From Juglans regia (lineage: Eukaryota; Streptophyta; Magnoliopsida; Fagales; Juglandaceae): 64,000 nucleotides of DNA. Under the pieces are notes generated by a model. The model saw nothing but the letters and a program-made list of their open reading frames with translations. It was not told the DNA's origin and did not search any database. Of the stretch, positions 35,626 through 47,043 are shown in pieces; positions within the stretch are counted from its first letter, which is position 1, and the number at the start of each line of letters is the position of its first letter. The position numbers and the translations under genes are program-made. The stretch spans positions 6,022,243 to 6,086,242 of the forward strand of contig NC_049907.1 of NCBI RefSeq assembly GCF_001411555.2, given 5' to 3'.

Positions 35626-35979
35626 AGACTAAGACCAGGACTATTGAAAATGCGAAATAAGCATGTGTGCGAAGTGCAATGTATTTGAATTTTGTTTTTG
35701 TTCTTTACTATTGTTCGCATACGATAGATCATATAGATTATTCAATTGAGGCAGCTTCTAGCAAACGATTGAAGAACCTTCAAATAACTAAAATTCACTA
35801 ACCTCAATTCCTCAGAAAACTAATGGCTTCTGATCTCAACCAAAGTAGAGTTCTTAACTTTTCTTCATCCGATACGTTTTTCAATCGATGGGAAAAAAAA
35901 TTTAAGGCCTTAGGTTTATGGTACGTTCTTAGGTTTTTCATGACGGGCGCTTGACCGCAGAACCCACTCTTTCTACGGC

Positions 35980-35984
35980 CAAAC

Positions 35985-36015
<31 letters not shown>

Positions 36016-36030
36016 ACACACACACACCCC
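35980..36030 (+). promoter_or_regulatory. (CT)n/(CA)n 5'-UTR microsatellite of the SET gene
   Basis: A (CT)n run at 35985-36010 passes into (CA)n just before the ATG at 36038. Such CT runs are common in plant 5'-UTRs and core promoters. Any regulatory effect here is inference. Confidence 0.5.
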
Positions 36031-36037
36031 AAAAGCA

Positions 36038-39000
36038 ATGGCGAGCCCAGAAGATGAAGCGAAGCTCGAACGATTCCTCCAGTGGTTACAGGTTTCCATT
36101 TCCTCTTTCCACGTTTTGTTCCCGATAAATCAGAAGAACCCTGACCACCACCCACAAGGAAGAAAAACATCTTGCAAGATTTTATCTTTTGCGTGTTTTT
36201 TCCTCGAATAACTTGGACTGGATTTCAGGTGAACAAAGTTGAACTACGGGGTTGTAAGATCAATTACTGTCATTCCAACAAAGGGTTTGGTATTTTCTCA
36301 GCTAGCGGAGCTTCTGATGGTAATTCATATCTTCTAGTCACCTTGTACATTCACAGAATACACATACATATATGATATATACTGCCCAAACGGGTACTTT
36401 GTTAAAATTACATCTCCGTTTTTTTTGCTAGCTGAGGAAATATTTGAAAATAGTAATAATACAAGTGGTAGGGAGTCGTGGACTTCTTTTGAGTCTAAAT
36501 GAAACTACGTAGATCATGGGGTGCAAAATTGGTTGGGAGTCGTGGACTTCTTTTGAGTCTAAATTTTCCATGATTTGACTGTAGAAGCAAGAAAGGTACA
36601 ATTGGCATATCTTTTTCTCAGTTTAAAGAGTGACCGAATTTGGGGGGAGTGGGATGAATTTGTGAAAACTACTTTCTTTTCTTTCCTCCCCGTCGTACAA
36701 GGTTCTTATGTGGGCACCTATTTGTCTGCTAGATATTTTAGGAAGAGCAGAAAAGTAACGGCTGAAGTTTTGGGATATGAAACCTAAGACAAGTCTGTGG
36801 CATAATGGACCAACTAATTTGAGATGAATCATACAATCCAAGATTGTAGCTTCATTAGTTTAAGCATAAGAAGTTTCTCAAAAAAATTTCCAGGACTTTG
36901 TTTGCCAATTTTTTTAATAAACCAGTGTAAACATTACTGGGAACTGTTTCTATCAACTCTTCTCTTCAGCTGTTCATAAACGGAGGAAAATAGCTTCTAT
37001 TTTTAAATTGATTTTGAAGAAAATTTCAGGTGTTCTATTAGTTGTTCCACTAGATTTGGCAATAACTCCTATGAGAGTGCTGCAAGATCCTCTTCTTGGA
37101 TCAGAATGTAGAGCAATGTTTGAAGAAGGAGAAGTAGATGACAGGTTCCTGATGATACTGTTCCTAACTGTGGAGCGCCTTCGTAAAAATTCTTCATGGA
37201 AGCCGTATGTATAATATTTTCTTTGTTTTAGTCCCAATTAATGATTTTTACAAGTGGTGGGAAGCATTGAGGTGAGCTGATTCTATCAGGTATCTTGATA
37301 TGCTTCCACTCACTTTTGGAAACCCACTTTGTTTTACTGATGACGAGCTGTTGGAGCTGAAGGGAACGACACTTTATCGGGCCACTGAACTGCAGGTAAA
37401 ATGATTTTTGGACGCATTTCCATTTCAGATGGGCAATTAATGGTTAATTCTTTTTTCTAATGTGACGTTTGGTGGAATTCCATTAAAAAGGGCGTCTGTG
37501 TTTATGCAATTACAACTGTAAATACAGGGATTCATCTCTCTTTTATATTACTCTGGGACATCCCTTTAATGTTTATACTGGTGTATATGCATTAAGCTGA
37601 ATTTCAATAGACCGGGTATAGGTTGTGAAAGCTGGTATGGAACTTGCAGAAGCAGCTTGTTTAGAAGCTAAAATGGTATAATGGGGTTGATTTTCGCAAT
37701 GGAGTTGATATATATATACATATATATGGTTTGTCTATCCATGTCAACTAAAGATCCATAAAGCATCTTGATATTGTTTCTCTGTGTCACCTTTAGCATT
37801 TTTATGTGTGTGTGTGCTTATTTGAACACACATTTGGATTAAGTAGGCTTTCTAAACTTCCATGTACAGCATATGTGACCAAAGACCGGTTTAACTGCAG
37901 AAGAAAGGGCTGCAGTCTTTATATGATAATAAAGTGAAGGGATTGGTGAAGAAACTTTTAACACTTGAAGGGAATTCAGAAAGGTGTGTGGCCCCTTATA
38001 GCATTGAAACTATATTAATAGGGTTTATTCAGTGAAGTGTTACTGGTTTATCAGAAGTGTGCCAACCTATATATGTTTTTATTCTAGATTAGATGCACAC
38101 TGAATTTTTTTATTCTATTTTCTTAATATGACACATCTTGAGTTATTTATAAACTAATTATATTTTGATCTGTCTGCTGGAAGAGTTTCATATTTTGACG
38201 ACTCACAATCAATATTGAATGTTTGAACATTTTTTTAATAGCTATTTGTGTGTTTGGTAAATTTATCCATCAGCAGAATTATGGAACTCTTTTCAAGCTT
38301 GCTATACCCAGTGTTGTGAACTAATTGGTCTTGATTTTTATATATTTTTTAAAATATTTTTCTTTTATGTATATTTTTTTATGTTTTAATTTTTAGTTAT
38401 TTTATAGTTTTATCTTTATTTTTACTTTTTAAATATGTTTATTATATTTCAAAGATCGTGAGGGGTCAATGGATGAGCTTAGTATTCTCTTATTTAACAC
38501 TACTCCATTGGGTGATGTAATAGATTTCAAGGGTCTAATTGTTCACGAATTCATTGTATCTCTAGTCAATCATCTAGTGGCATGCCATGCATAGATTTGT
38601 GCATGTGGCATGATGCACATATGGCCAGCCATAACCTAACAATATTTTTGGAAATCTGGTTACCATTTTTAAGTAGACCTAAGCCCAGGGAGTAATTACT
38701 ATTCTTCCAATAGTTTTATATGAATATGTCTTGAGTTGAGTTTGCTTTATAGATTTCAAAGGTTCGGAAACCGAAGCAATGATGGTCTGCAAATCCTGTA
38801 AACTACATAAATATAGATTTTATATTGAGTTGTACAATATCCTCTCTTGGTTTGACTCACTTGGTTTGCTCGGGCATTCACCAGCTTTTTCTTTATTGCC
38901 TGTAATCTATTTAATTTGCTCCAAAAATAATGAAGCCATTTATCATCATCATTTACTTATTATCTTCTGAATTTCATTGCTATTGCTAAATACTAAAATG

Positions 39001-42000
39001 TACAATTCTTGTCACTTCTTTTTCCAGTGATTGCTTTTGCTAAATATTAAAACATATACAATTCTTTTTGCTTCTTTTTTCAGTGAGGTGTCCTTTGAAG
39101 ATTTCCTTTGGTATGTACCTTTTTCTCAAAATACTCTTATGATCTTTTGTCATAACAGGAATCCTGTCCTTGCTTTGCGGTTCATTGTGTTTTAAACTTT
39201 GTAGACTAATGTTGCACAATTATCTTGGTGCTAGGGCAAATTCCATATTTTGGAGTCGTGCTTTGAACATTCCTCTGCCACATTCTTATGTATTTCCAAA
39301 AACTCAAGAAAAGGACAGTAACTTTGCTGTTAGCAAAGATTCTGAAGATTCCACTAAATACAGTGGAGATTTGGTCAGTGGAAAGGATGAAAAAGGTAAG
39401 TTTATGATGTCCTCTAACCATTGCATATATAATTAAACAATTTGCTGGGTATCAGATCTGGTATTTCTTGGGTGTAAAATGTTCCCATCAAAGTAATCTC
39501 CATGCCCAACGAGATGCACCAACATCGGTACCTTTTGATATCAGGCTGTAGGGTTCAGGATGTTAGTAGCCAAATCAATGGAGTGACATCCGCATCAATA
39601 CAAGGGGAGACTATTTGGGTGGAAGGTCTTGTGCCTGGCATTGACTTTTGCAACCATGGTATGACAATAATTACCATTCTGAAATTCTTTAATTGCTACT
39701 GGTTATTTTCAATCCCTTTTTTGGTGGGGGTGCTTTTCCAACATTGATGGTTACCTTCTTTTTGCTTTTCAATTTTATAATTTCTTAAACCCTCTGAACC
39801 TGGAAACTTAAATGTGTGTTTTGAAATTGCAAGCTTTTGGACAATGAGTATCCAACAGAATAAAAAAAACAGTTACCTATCCAATAACGAGAAAATAATA
39901 TTTTGCTCAAATTTTCTCGCCCAGTTTGCTTCTATAATCTGGATTTTCTTGTAAATGTTTTATATTGATTTGTACCTTACTGGTTGAGAAAATGACTGCT
40001 CAGATTTAAAGGCAGCAGCAACATGGGAAGTTGATGGAACAGGATCAATTACAGGAGTTCCGTTCTCTATGTACCTTCTTTCTGGTACTATTCCCTTTCT
40101 GACCTTTTAGTAGGTATTTTCATTCATATGGGTCTCAGGTTCAAATATTGTGCCTTAAATGTTAGTTTCTTGCAGCTACCGGAGTTACCAATGTGCATCT
40201 TCACTATTTTTTTTCCCCTTTACTTTGCTTTTGTTTGAAGCAGCTGGGATATCTGACTAGTCGTGATTTTGTTTTTTCCTGATTTAACAGCTCAACAAAG
40301 TCCCTTTGCAATTGAGAGAGAGATTTCCATCAGCTATGGTAACAAAGGAAATGAGGTGCTTCATTTTGCCTCACAGGGGATATCTTCCTTCTGATACTAA
40401 AATTGCCTTTTCTTACTTTGTGTTCAATGTGTATATCTATTTACCATTGCTGGTTCCACCAGTGAATTGATTATCCCTTGATGAATTATCTGCATTGTCC
40501 TTGTGTATAGCAATGGTATGGAGTTAAGAGTTAATTTCACTGTATTAAAAATTCATCAAATACTACCTTGCACGAAACCTGTCTGCTTGCATCATTTTAC
40601 CATGTTTCATGAGGTTTTTGCATATTTCACTTTGTTTTGACTTGGCCTTGCCATGATCATTTATGACAACTTAGTTTTACCAATTTGCTCCATTGAAGAA
40701 AGCCTTATTTCAAATATTTGTGCTATGCCATGCTGATCTTGTTTCTGCTGTTCCATTCTATCTAGGTCCATATATCCTGTTTAAATATAAAGAATGGAAT
40801 CGTTTAATTCATTCCTCTACTTGGGTCCACGTTCATGATGGTATCTTTAATTCCACATATAGTGCATTCTTCTCTGGAAAGGGCCAAAGTGTCATTGAAA
40901 TTTCATTTTCTTGCTTTCTACCATTTTATTTTTTATGCATTTGGTAGAAGTCTGTTTAGAAATGCACTTTTATAAACATAAGGTCCAATTATTTGAGCTT
41001 GTAACAATTTCATTCCCTTTTGTATTTGATGCAGGAACTACTTTATTTGTATGGGTTTGTCATTGATAAGAATCCTGATGACTATCTCATGGTAACTCCA
41101 TCTAGAGAAAATACGTAGCTTTTGAATAAAGTTATTATAGTTTGTGATGGTGACATACTTTCAAACTCAACTGGAAGAAGACAACCATTTGGTGTTTGTC
41201 TATGTTGATCCTCCTGCCCTTTCACTCTATTTAGGGCCATATATACAGTATTAAATTATTGTGGGCTATCAAGATAAGGCACATGGATCATAAGTGGTTT
41301 GATGACTACACAGGTCCATTATCCCATGGAGGCAATCCTGAATGTTCCCTTTTCTGACTCAAAGGTCCAGCTTCTTGAAGCACAGGTCGGGTATCATCTG
41401 TAATTAAGTTTATGGTATGTGGTTTCATGGTGATATATCACTTGTATGGCTCGTCCATTTTTCGGCGGATGCATCATCTAAACAGAGTTACTATACTGCT
41501 TTACTTTCCTATCTATCAAAAAAAAAAAACCTTCCAAGTTTCTTTTATAAGTACTTGCCTTCCAAAATAGAATTTGTTTTATCAGCAACTCCGATTTGTG
41601 CTCTCAGAAAGCTGAATTCTATAAAATTCACTTTATCTACAAATCTTGTTTGTGCTTACAGAAGGCTGAATTGAGGTGTCTATTACCTAGAAGTTTGCTG
41701 GATCATGGTTTTTTTTCAGAAAGCACAGAAAAAAGCGAAAGAAATGATAAGTGGGAGGGAAGAGTTTGCAATTATAGTTGGAGTGGTCAGCGCAAAATGC
41801 CCTCTTACTTAAACAAGCTGGTTTTTCCGGAAAGTTTTTTAACTGGCTTGAGGACCATAGCCTTGCTGGAGGAGCAGATTTTTCTGGTTTCATCAATGCT
41901 GGAAGAGGTTTAGTTTCTCTATCATCATCTTTTCTTCCACTGTATACCAGGCATATACATAGTTTCTCCGAGATCCATATACTAATAGATCTATAATCGA

Positions 42001-43410
42001 AGACTATACAGTTTATAGGTCACATTGAGGCAAAATATTTGGCTGAATGGGTTAGCCTTCGAAAGTTGTATTTCTAAACTGAAGTAGCATCAGGACGTGC
42101 AATCCTTCCTTTCCCTGGTCAAATATCATCGACTCCTAATGTCGCTATTCGTTAGAAATTAGAACTTGCTTAACCTTGCACCACACTGATTTTGAACATG
42201 ATTTGGAAGAAGTGAGACCTTGGCTGCTGCTAAGATCTTGATGCTGTGCATTAAAGAAAAACTGCTGTGGACAAGCATTTCGTGATCATAATGTAATTGT
42301 TTATATACTGTTAACTATTGTTTGAAAAAGTCCAGATCTGAATATGATGGATCGACTCAACTACTCAATGGAAGATAATTTGCAAACTTGGATGCTAGCT
42401 TTATTCATGCTTTGTGTGATATTTTTACTTACAAATGGTTGGGATATATTCATATTGATACAGATTTTTTTTCATGCCATAGGTAGGAAGCCACCTCTGG
42501 TTCAAATTCTTTTTCTCCGATTCTTGACCCCTGATTGAATCTTTGTTTTTCTTGAAGCTTGCTGGGCCTGGAGGGGAGAGGCAACCATCTGATACAGAAG
42601 TCCGAGCAGCAGTATGGGAGGCCTGTGGTGATTCTGGAGCTTTGCAATTGCTTGTTGATCTTCTTCAGACAAAGTAAGCACTGGAATATATGCCATTGAA
42701 TTTTGATATGCTGATACTAGTGAGTTTTCTCATAAAAATATTAGTAGTCTTTATCAATCTGCTCGCTTTACTTGCAATTTCAATACTAGCTCTCTTGGAG
42801 ACTGTAAAGGTTGAACAACTTTAAAGGGTTGCATACATTAGCCATCCGCAGAAAAGAAAAGGCAAAGAATAATACTTCTCCCAACTTTGCCTAACGCAAT
42901 GATTTCTGTGAATGCAAGGATGATGGATCTTGAAGAGAATTCTGGAACAGAGGAGTGTGACACTAAACTGCTAAAAGGAGTCCACACTACTGAATGCCAG
43001 GAGCAACAAATAATTTACAAGAAAAACTTGAGGTAGCATTTTTTTTTTTGCTGTGATGAGTGTCTTCTAAGTCAAAACTATATGATTCAGTTTAAGGGGA
43101 AAAAACTAACCATTGCTGGTATAAGCTTAAGATATGACTCGGTCTTTCCTTGAGACTTTACATTCTCAATCTCTCATTTCAGTCTGGCAATTCAACTGCA
43201 AAATCTTCAAGAGAAGTTTAAAATGAATCTTTGACATCTGTTTTGTTTTTGCTTGTCTGCAGCCAAGAGATAGATGGCCAAACCCAACAGAAGTTGAGTA
43301 GAAACAGGTTCTCTAGTATTGTATATCGACGAGGACAAAAGCAATTGACCCGGTTATTTCTGAAGGAAGCAGAGCATGCCTTGCAATTAGCTCTGAGAGA
43401 AGGAAACTGA
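36038..43410 (+). CDS. SET-domain protein, Rubisco-methyltransferase family (569 aa, 16 exons)
   Basis: Model: 36038-36091, 36229-36319, 37030-37204, 37290-37395, 37901-37983, 39084-39110, 39235-39395, 39545-39658, 40004-40084, 40291-40355, 41035-41091, 41314-41385, 41662-41907, 42558-42673, 42919-43032, 43263-43410. All introns are GT-AG and the frame stays open for 569 residues. The protein has a split SET domain: GFGIF at residues 37-41, the cofactor-pocket motif GLVPGIDFCNH near 260-270, and ELLYLYGFV near 320. A Rubis-subs-bind-like C-terminal half follows, with GPGGERQPS and ending ALQLALREGN. Known relatives are protein-lysine methyltransferases using S-adenosylmethionine. The substrate here is unknown. 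No transit peptide is obvious. Exon 6 is only 27 bp. Exon 8 uses an acceptor (TATCAG at 39544) upstream of two decoys that would give stops. No internal stop suggests decay. Confidence 0.9.
36471..36564 (+). repeat. Exact 30-bp direct repeat in SET-gene intron 2
   Basis: GGGAGTCGTGGACTTC followed by TTTTGAGTCTAAAT occurs at 36471-36500 and 36535-36564, 64 bases apart. Confidence 0.85.
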
Positions 43411-44096
43411 ATGTTATGAAAGTTCTATAGATCATGTCAGTACGGGAGTTTCATTGTTGGTGAATCTATTTTTATGAATAAGCATCAAAAGTTGCTCTTC
43501 TTTTCCAGTTCTCTGTAAAACCCAGCCATTTTTATCAGATTTTTCAGCGGATGTGCCTTCTGTGTCTGGTAGGCCTTAACCAAACGTACCATTGAGTTGG
43601 CCGTTTGGTTCCGTCCTCGACTATAATGGTTAGGTTGGTTCTCAGGTTGCATAGTTATTTATCTGAGAGCCTAACTGAATTTTACAATTATTCAGTAATT
43701 AATATTAACTTTGATATTATTTAATATTACTTAAATAGTTTTATAATTTAATACACCAAGTTAAGTTTACATCATCGATTTGTAAATTTTATTTTTCTCT
43801 ATTTTTAATATTTTGGTAGATATTATTCATCCTATCTCTTGGCATGCCACCATATCAAATGAATGAAAAATTGAGGATTACAGATATTATTTTCTCAAGA
43901 TATATTAGCATGTCAGCACAAACAAAATCATTGAACTTTGTTCTCTTACAATTCTTGAGTACCCGGGACCAAAATGCATGTCACTTTCTCTCAAGACTTT
44001 ATAGTCTTTGGTGTACATGCATGCTGGAGTTTTTGGTTGCACATAGTCACGTACAAATTAAAATTGGCACCCCCACGCTATTTTTCCTACCGCCGT
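43411..44096. other. Convergent intergenic region between SET and VIT genes
   Basis: Both neighbours end here, so it holds two 3'-UTRs. The plus-strand open frames at 43844-44228 overlap the last VIT exon in antisense and have no support. No other gene is seen. Confidence 0.6.
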
Positions 44097-45810
44097 TTAC
44101 TCCAGGCCGGCCACATTGGTCAGCAGGGACCCCAGGGTGTATGCAGCAGCTGCAGCAATGGCGCCATTGAAGAGAGTTACAACCATAGAAAATGCATAAT
44201 TCTGGCCTGCAATCTTGGCCTTTGCTAGGCCGAGCAGCGCGAGTGCGAACGCAGCAAGGACACATGCACCCACAAACTTGAGGGTGTCGCTGTGGGTGAA
44301 AGGGATGAGGACGATGAAAGAGAGAAGAGGAACACTCCCAAATAAAAGGAAGGCCGCAAAGGTGACGAGACCATGCTTCCAGGGCTTGTCTGCTTGGTCC
44401 GGTGGTAGCATTCCTTTCTGCGCCATCATCTTCTCGTCCACCATTATCTCCTTGTATTTTGCAAATATGTTCACAACCTTGGACCAAGTAAATTATATTA
44501 GCTTTTATGGACCCTCAAAGATTGACATCCCAATGAATTCTTATAGTTATTCTACGAGCTAGTGTGTATATATATATAAGAAAATCTATTAGTCATTATT
44601 TTTCTCATCATTCTCTCATCACGTAGCATTAAATAATAGATTCACAAATGAAACATAATAAATAGTTTCTAATCATTTAATGACACATAATAAAATGACG
44701 AGAGAATGATGAGAAAATGAATGATGGATAGCATTCTCATTCCAGGAAATGCTTGCCAATATTATATATCCCAAAATTGTTTAGTTCACGAGAATTTTAC
44801 TGAATTTTTAGAAAATATAAAATTATAAAAATAGAAAAGGAAAACGAAAGTCCAGCCCTAGTTACAAATTAAACCCATTTTTTCTGATCAAACATTATTT
44901 TCATCATGATTAGTGTGGAAAAAAAGCTAGTAGCCTTTCATATTGTTTCAAGAAATATATATTAAAAGTGAATAATTCTTCTCATCAATCACTATTCATT
45001 ACCCCATACTCTATAAAAAAAATATATCAAGTGTGCGTAGGATGAATAGTGGCTGATGTATATCGACATCAAAAGTACTTGAGCATAATCCTAAATATAT
45101 AAATGGAGCAAAAAGGCATATATAGTACTGTCATATATCTCAAACTATATATATATATATATATTACCGTCATGGCATCATTGACGTCCATCCCAAGAGT
45201 TTGATATTGTCTCAGCAACCCAAGCTCCTCGGTGCCGCCATGGTTGGAGACATCCCACTCCGTCACCGCTCTTTCTCTGGCGGCAACATCCTTCTCGGTG
45301 CTGCTCGACACAAAATCCCCAAACCCCATTGATATGCCATCCGCCACTAGATTTGCAAATCCAAGCACCAACACATCAACTGCATCCACAAGTATTAATG
45401 GAAGCCAAGAACTTTGGGGATCGATGCTAGCTGATCTTAAAAAGTTTTTGATATCTTTTATATATTTATGATAAATGGAAGAAGACTAAATCTGAATTAT
45501 TTAGTTACAAATGATGGTTTGGATTAATTCTAAACTTCTCCTGCACATTTATGACATCATAATCGGCCTGACTGAATATCTATAAACAAGATCATCTAAA
45601 AAATATGGTACCGGAGGAACGACGGGTAGCAGAGATGGATGAAATGAGAGAGAAGGAAGTGACAATGGCATCAAGGCCTGCATACACAATACTCTTCACA
45701 AACTCTCCCTTCCACGGCTCTCTTGGCCTGATCTCTCTATCACCTCCCACTTCATCACGTAGCAGAGCAGTACTGCTGGTAGTAGCGCCGACACTGTTCT
45801 TCTGATCCAT
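44097..45810 (-). CDS. VIT/CCC1-family membrane transporter (263 aa, 3 exons)
   Basis: Minus-strand exons: 45612-45810, 45168-45379, 44097-44477. All splice sites are GT-AG and the 792 bases encode 263 residues. Exon 1 has a polar N-terminus, then WKGEFVKSIVYAGLDAIVTS in the first membrane helix. Exon 2 continues with VDVLVLGFANLVADGISMGF and the cytosolic SSTEKDVAARERAVTEWDV. Exon 3 holds the rest of the hydrophilic loop (VDEKMMAQKGMLPPDQADKP) and three further hydrophobic helices, ending NVAGLE. The five-helix layout and the helix 2-3 acidic loop match the yeast CCC1/plant VIT family, which moves iron or manganese into vacuoles. This subgroup has fewer loop glutamates than VIT1 proper, so iron specificity is uncertain. 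Intron 2 carries a MITE. Start: the ATG at 45810 precedes MDQKNS. Confidence 0.88.
44593..44728. mobile_element. MITE-like inverted repeat in VIT intron 2
   Basis: TTTCTCATCATTCTCTCATC near the left end is inverted at the right end as GACGAGAGAATGATGAGAAA, with few mismatches over about 27 bases. The 136-bp unit is non-coding and would fold into a long hairpin. Its TIR wording differs from the GATGAGATGA family. Confidence 0.7.
44965..45062. repeat. Second inverted repeat in VIT intron 2
   Basis: CATCAATCACTATTCA on the left is matched by TGAATAGTGGCTGATG on the right with two mismatches, with about 44 bases between. It could be a small MITE remnant. Confidence 0.5.
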
Positions 45811-47043
45811 ATTCCTTTTCTTTTCTAAAAAAAATCTGTAACTTGTTGATAGTTTTACTATTTTAGATCCAAAATCTTTTCACGGTTTGATGGTTGAAAG
45901 ACGTAGACTATCCATCGAAATCAGTTTAAGGACGGTGAAAACGAAAGACAGCGGGTCTCGTTGTCACCATGCATGCGACTCAGCCAACACGTTTCATAGA
46001 GCCAAAGCCTTATCCTTACAATATTTTTTGTTGTTTGTGACATTTTTGTTAATCAAAGCCGACTTTTTAAAAGATGTATATGTGAAAGAAGTTGAAATAG
46101 AAATCAACGGATGGCACAAACACTATACTAAAGAGCTGTTGAAATATTAAAGAATAAAAAATTTTCAAGGGCCAAAGAGAAAAACAAGGAGATTTCATTT
46201 ACACAACCGTCTCCTAAAAATAATATCTTTATTCTTGAATAGGTCAAATTAACAGTACTTGGGCATATATGGTTCATAGAGAGGAGCCAAATTAAGAGTC
46301 ATCAATGGCAACATACCAAGAGTGTTGGGAGCCATTAATATGGATCGAACAGGCATTAATATTAAACTTGATCGAAGCATTATTGAATAATATATTATTA
46401 TTTTTTTAATAATAATATTTTTAATTTATTTTTTTATATTTTACAATTATACTAATCATATATTAATTAATAATTTAATTTGATACTTAAATTATTATTT
46501 TCCAACTTAAATATATTGTGGCTCAAAATTGAGAAACAATAATTTAAGTAAATAAAATAATGGTTATTGAGTGTGAATAGTTAGGGTGTATTTAGATGTT
46601 GAATTGAGTTAAGTTGAGTTGAGATGATAAAATACTATTAGAATATTATTATTTTTTATTATTACTATTTTGGGATTTGAAAAATTTGAATTGTTTATTA
46701 TATTTTGTATTGGGATTTGAAAAAGTTGTAATAATGAGTTGAGATGAGTTTACTTTCCAAACGAAGCCTTAGTCTTCAAATTTGGAGATGAATTTAAATG
46801 TACTATAGTTCAAAGTTGAATATTTTAGTATATCATGCTGAATCTATTGCAGTGATTTTAAATACAAATTCATCAAATTTTGAATATGACACTTATTTGA
46901 TGAGTCAAATGCCAATGCTCTAAGGTCTTATTTCCAACGTAGAATTACCAGAATTAACTTATAAGAATATTGGATTAAAGGGGAATAGCATGGAGAATAA
47001 ATATAAGTTTCAACTTGCAACAGTTCTTAATAATAATATATGA
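45811..47043. other. Intergenic region, promoter of VIT gene and 3' side of UTR2 gene
   Basis: The right flank of the VIT ATG should contain its promoter, but I see no clear TATA box. The region is AT-rich and carries one MITE (46583-46773). The plus-strand open frame at 45887-46150 resembles nothing known. Confidence 0.5.
46583..46773. mobile_element. MITE, GATGAGATGA family, copy 3
   Basis: Left part reads TTGAGTTGAGATGATAAAAT, the middle has GGGATTTGAAAAA twice, and the right part reads GAGTTGAGATGAG, then TTTCCAAACGAAGCC. It lies between the VIT and UTR2 genes. Confidence 0.7.

Noticed and set aside
42840..42918. Extra coding at the start of SET exon 15 using the acceptor after CATCCGCAG
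   Set aside because: It keeps the frame open but inserts a Lys/Arg-rich stretch. The downstream acceptor at 42918 gives TKMMDLEE, which fits my memory of the family better.
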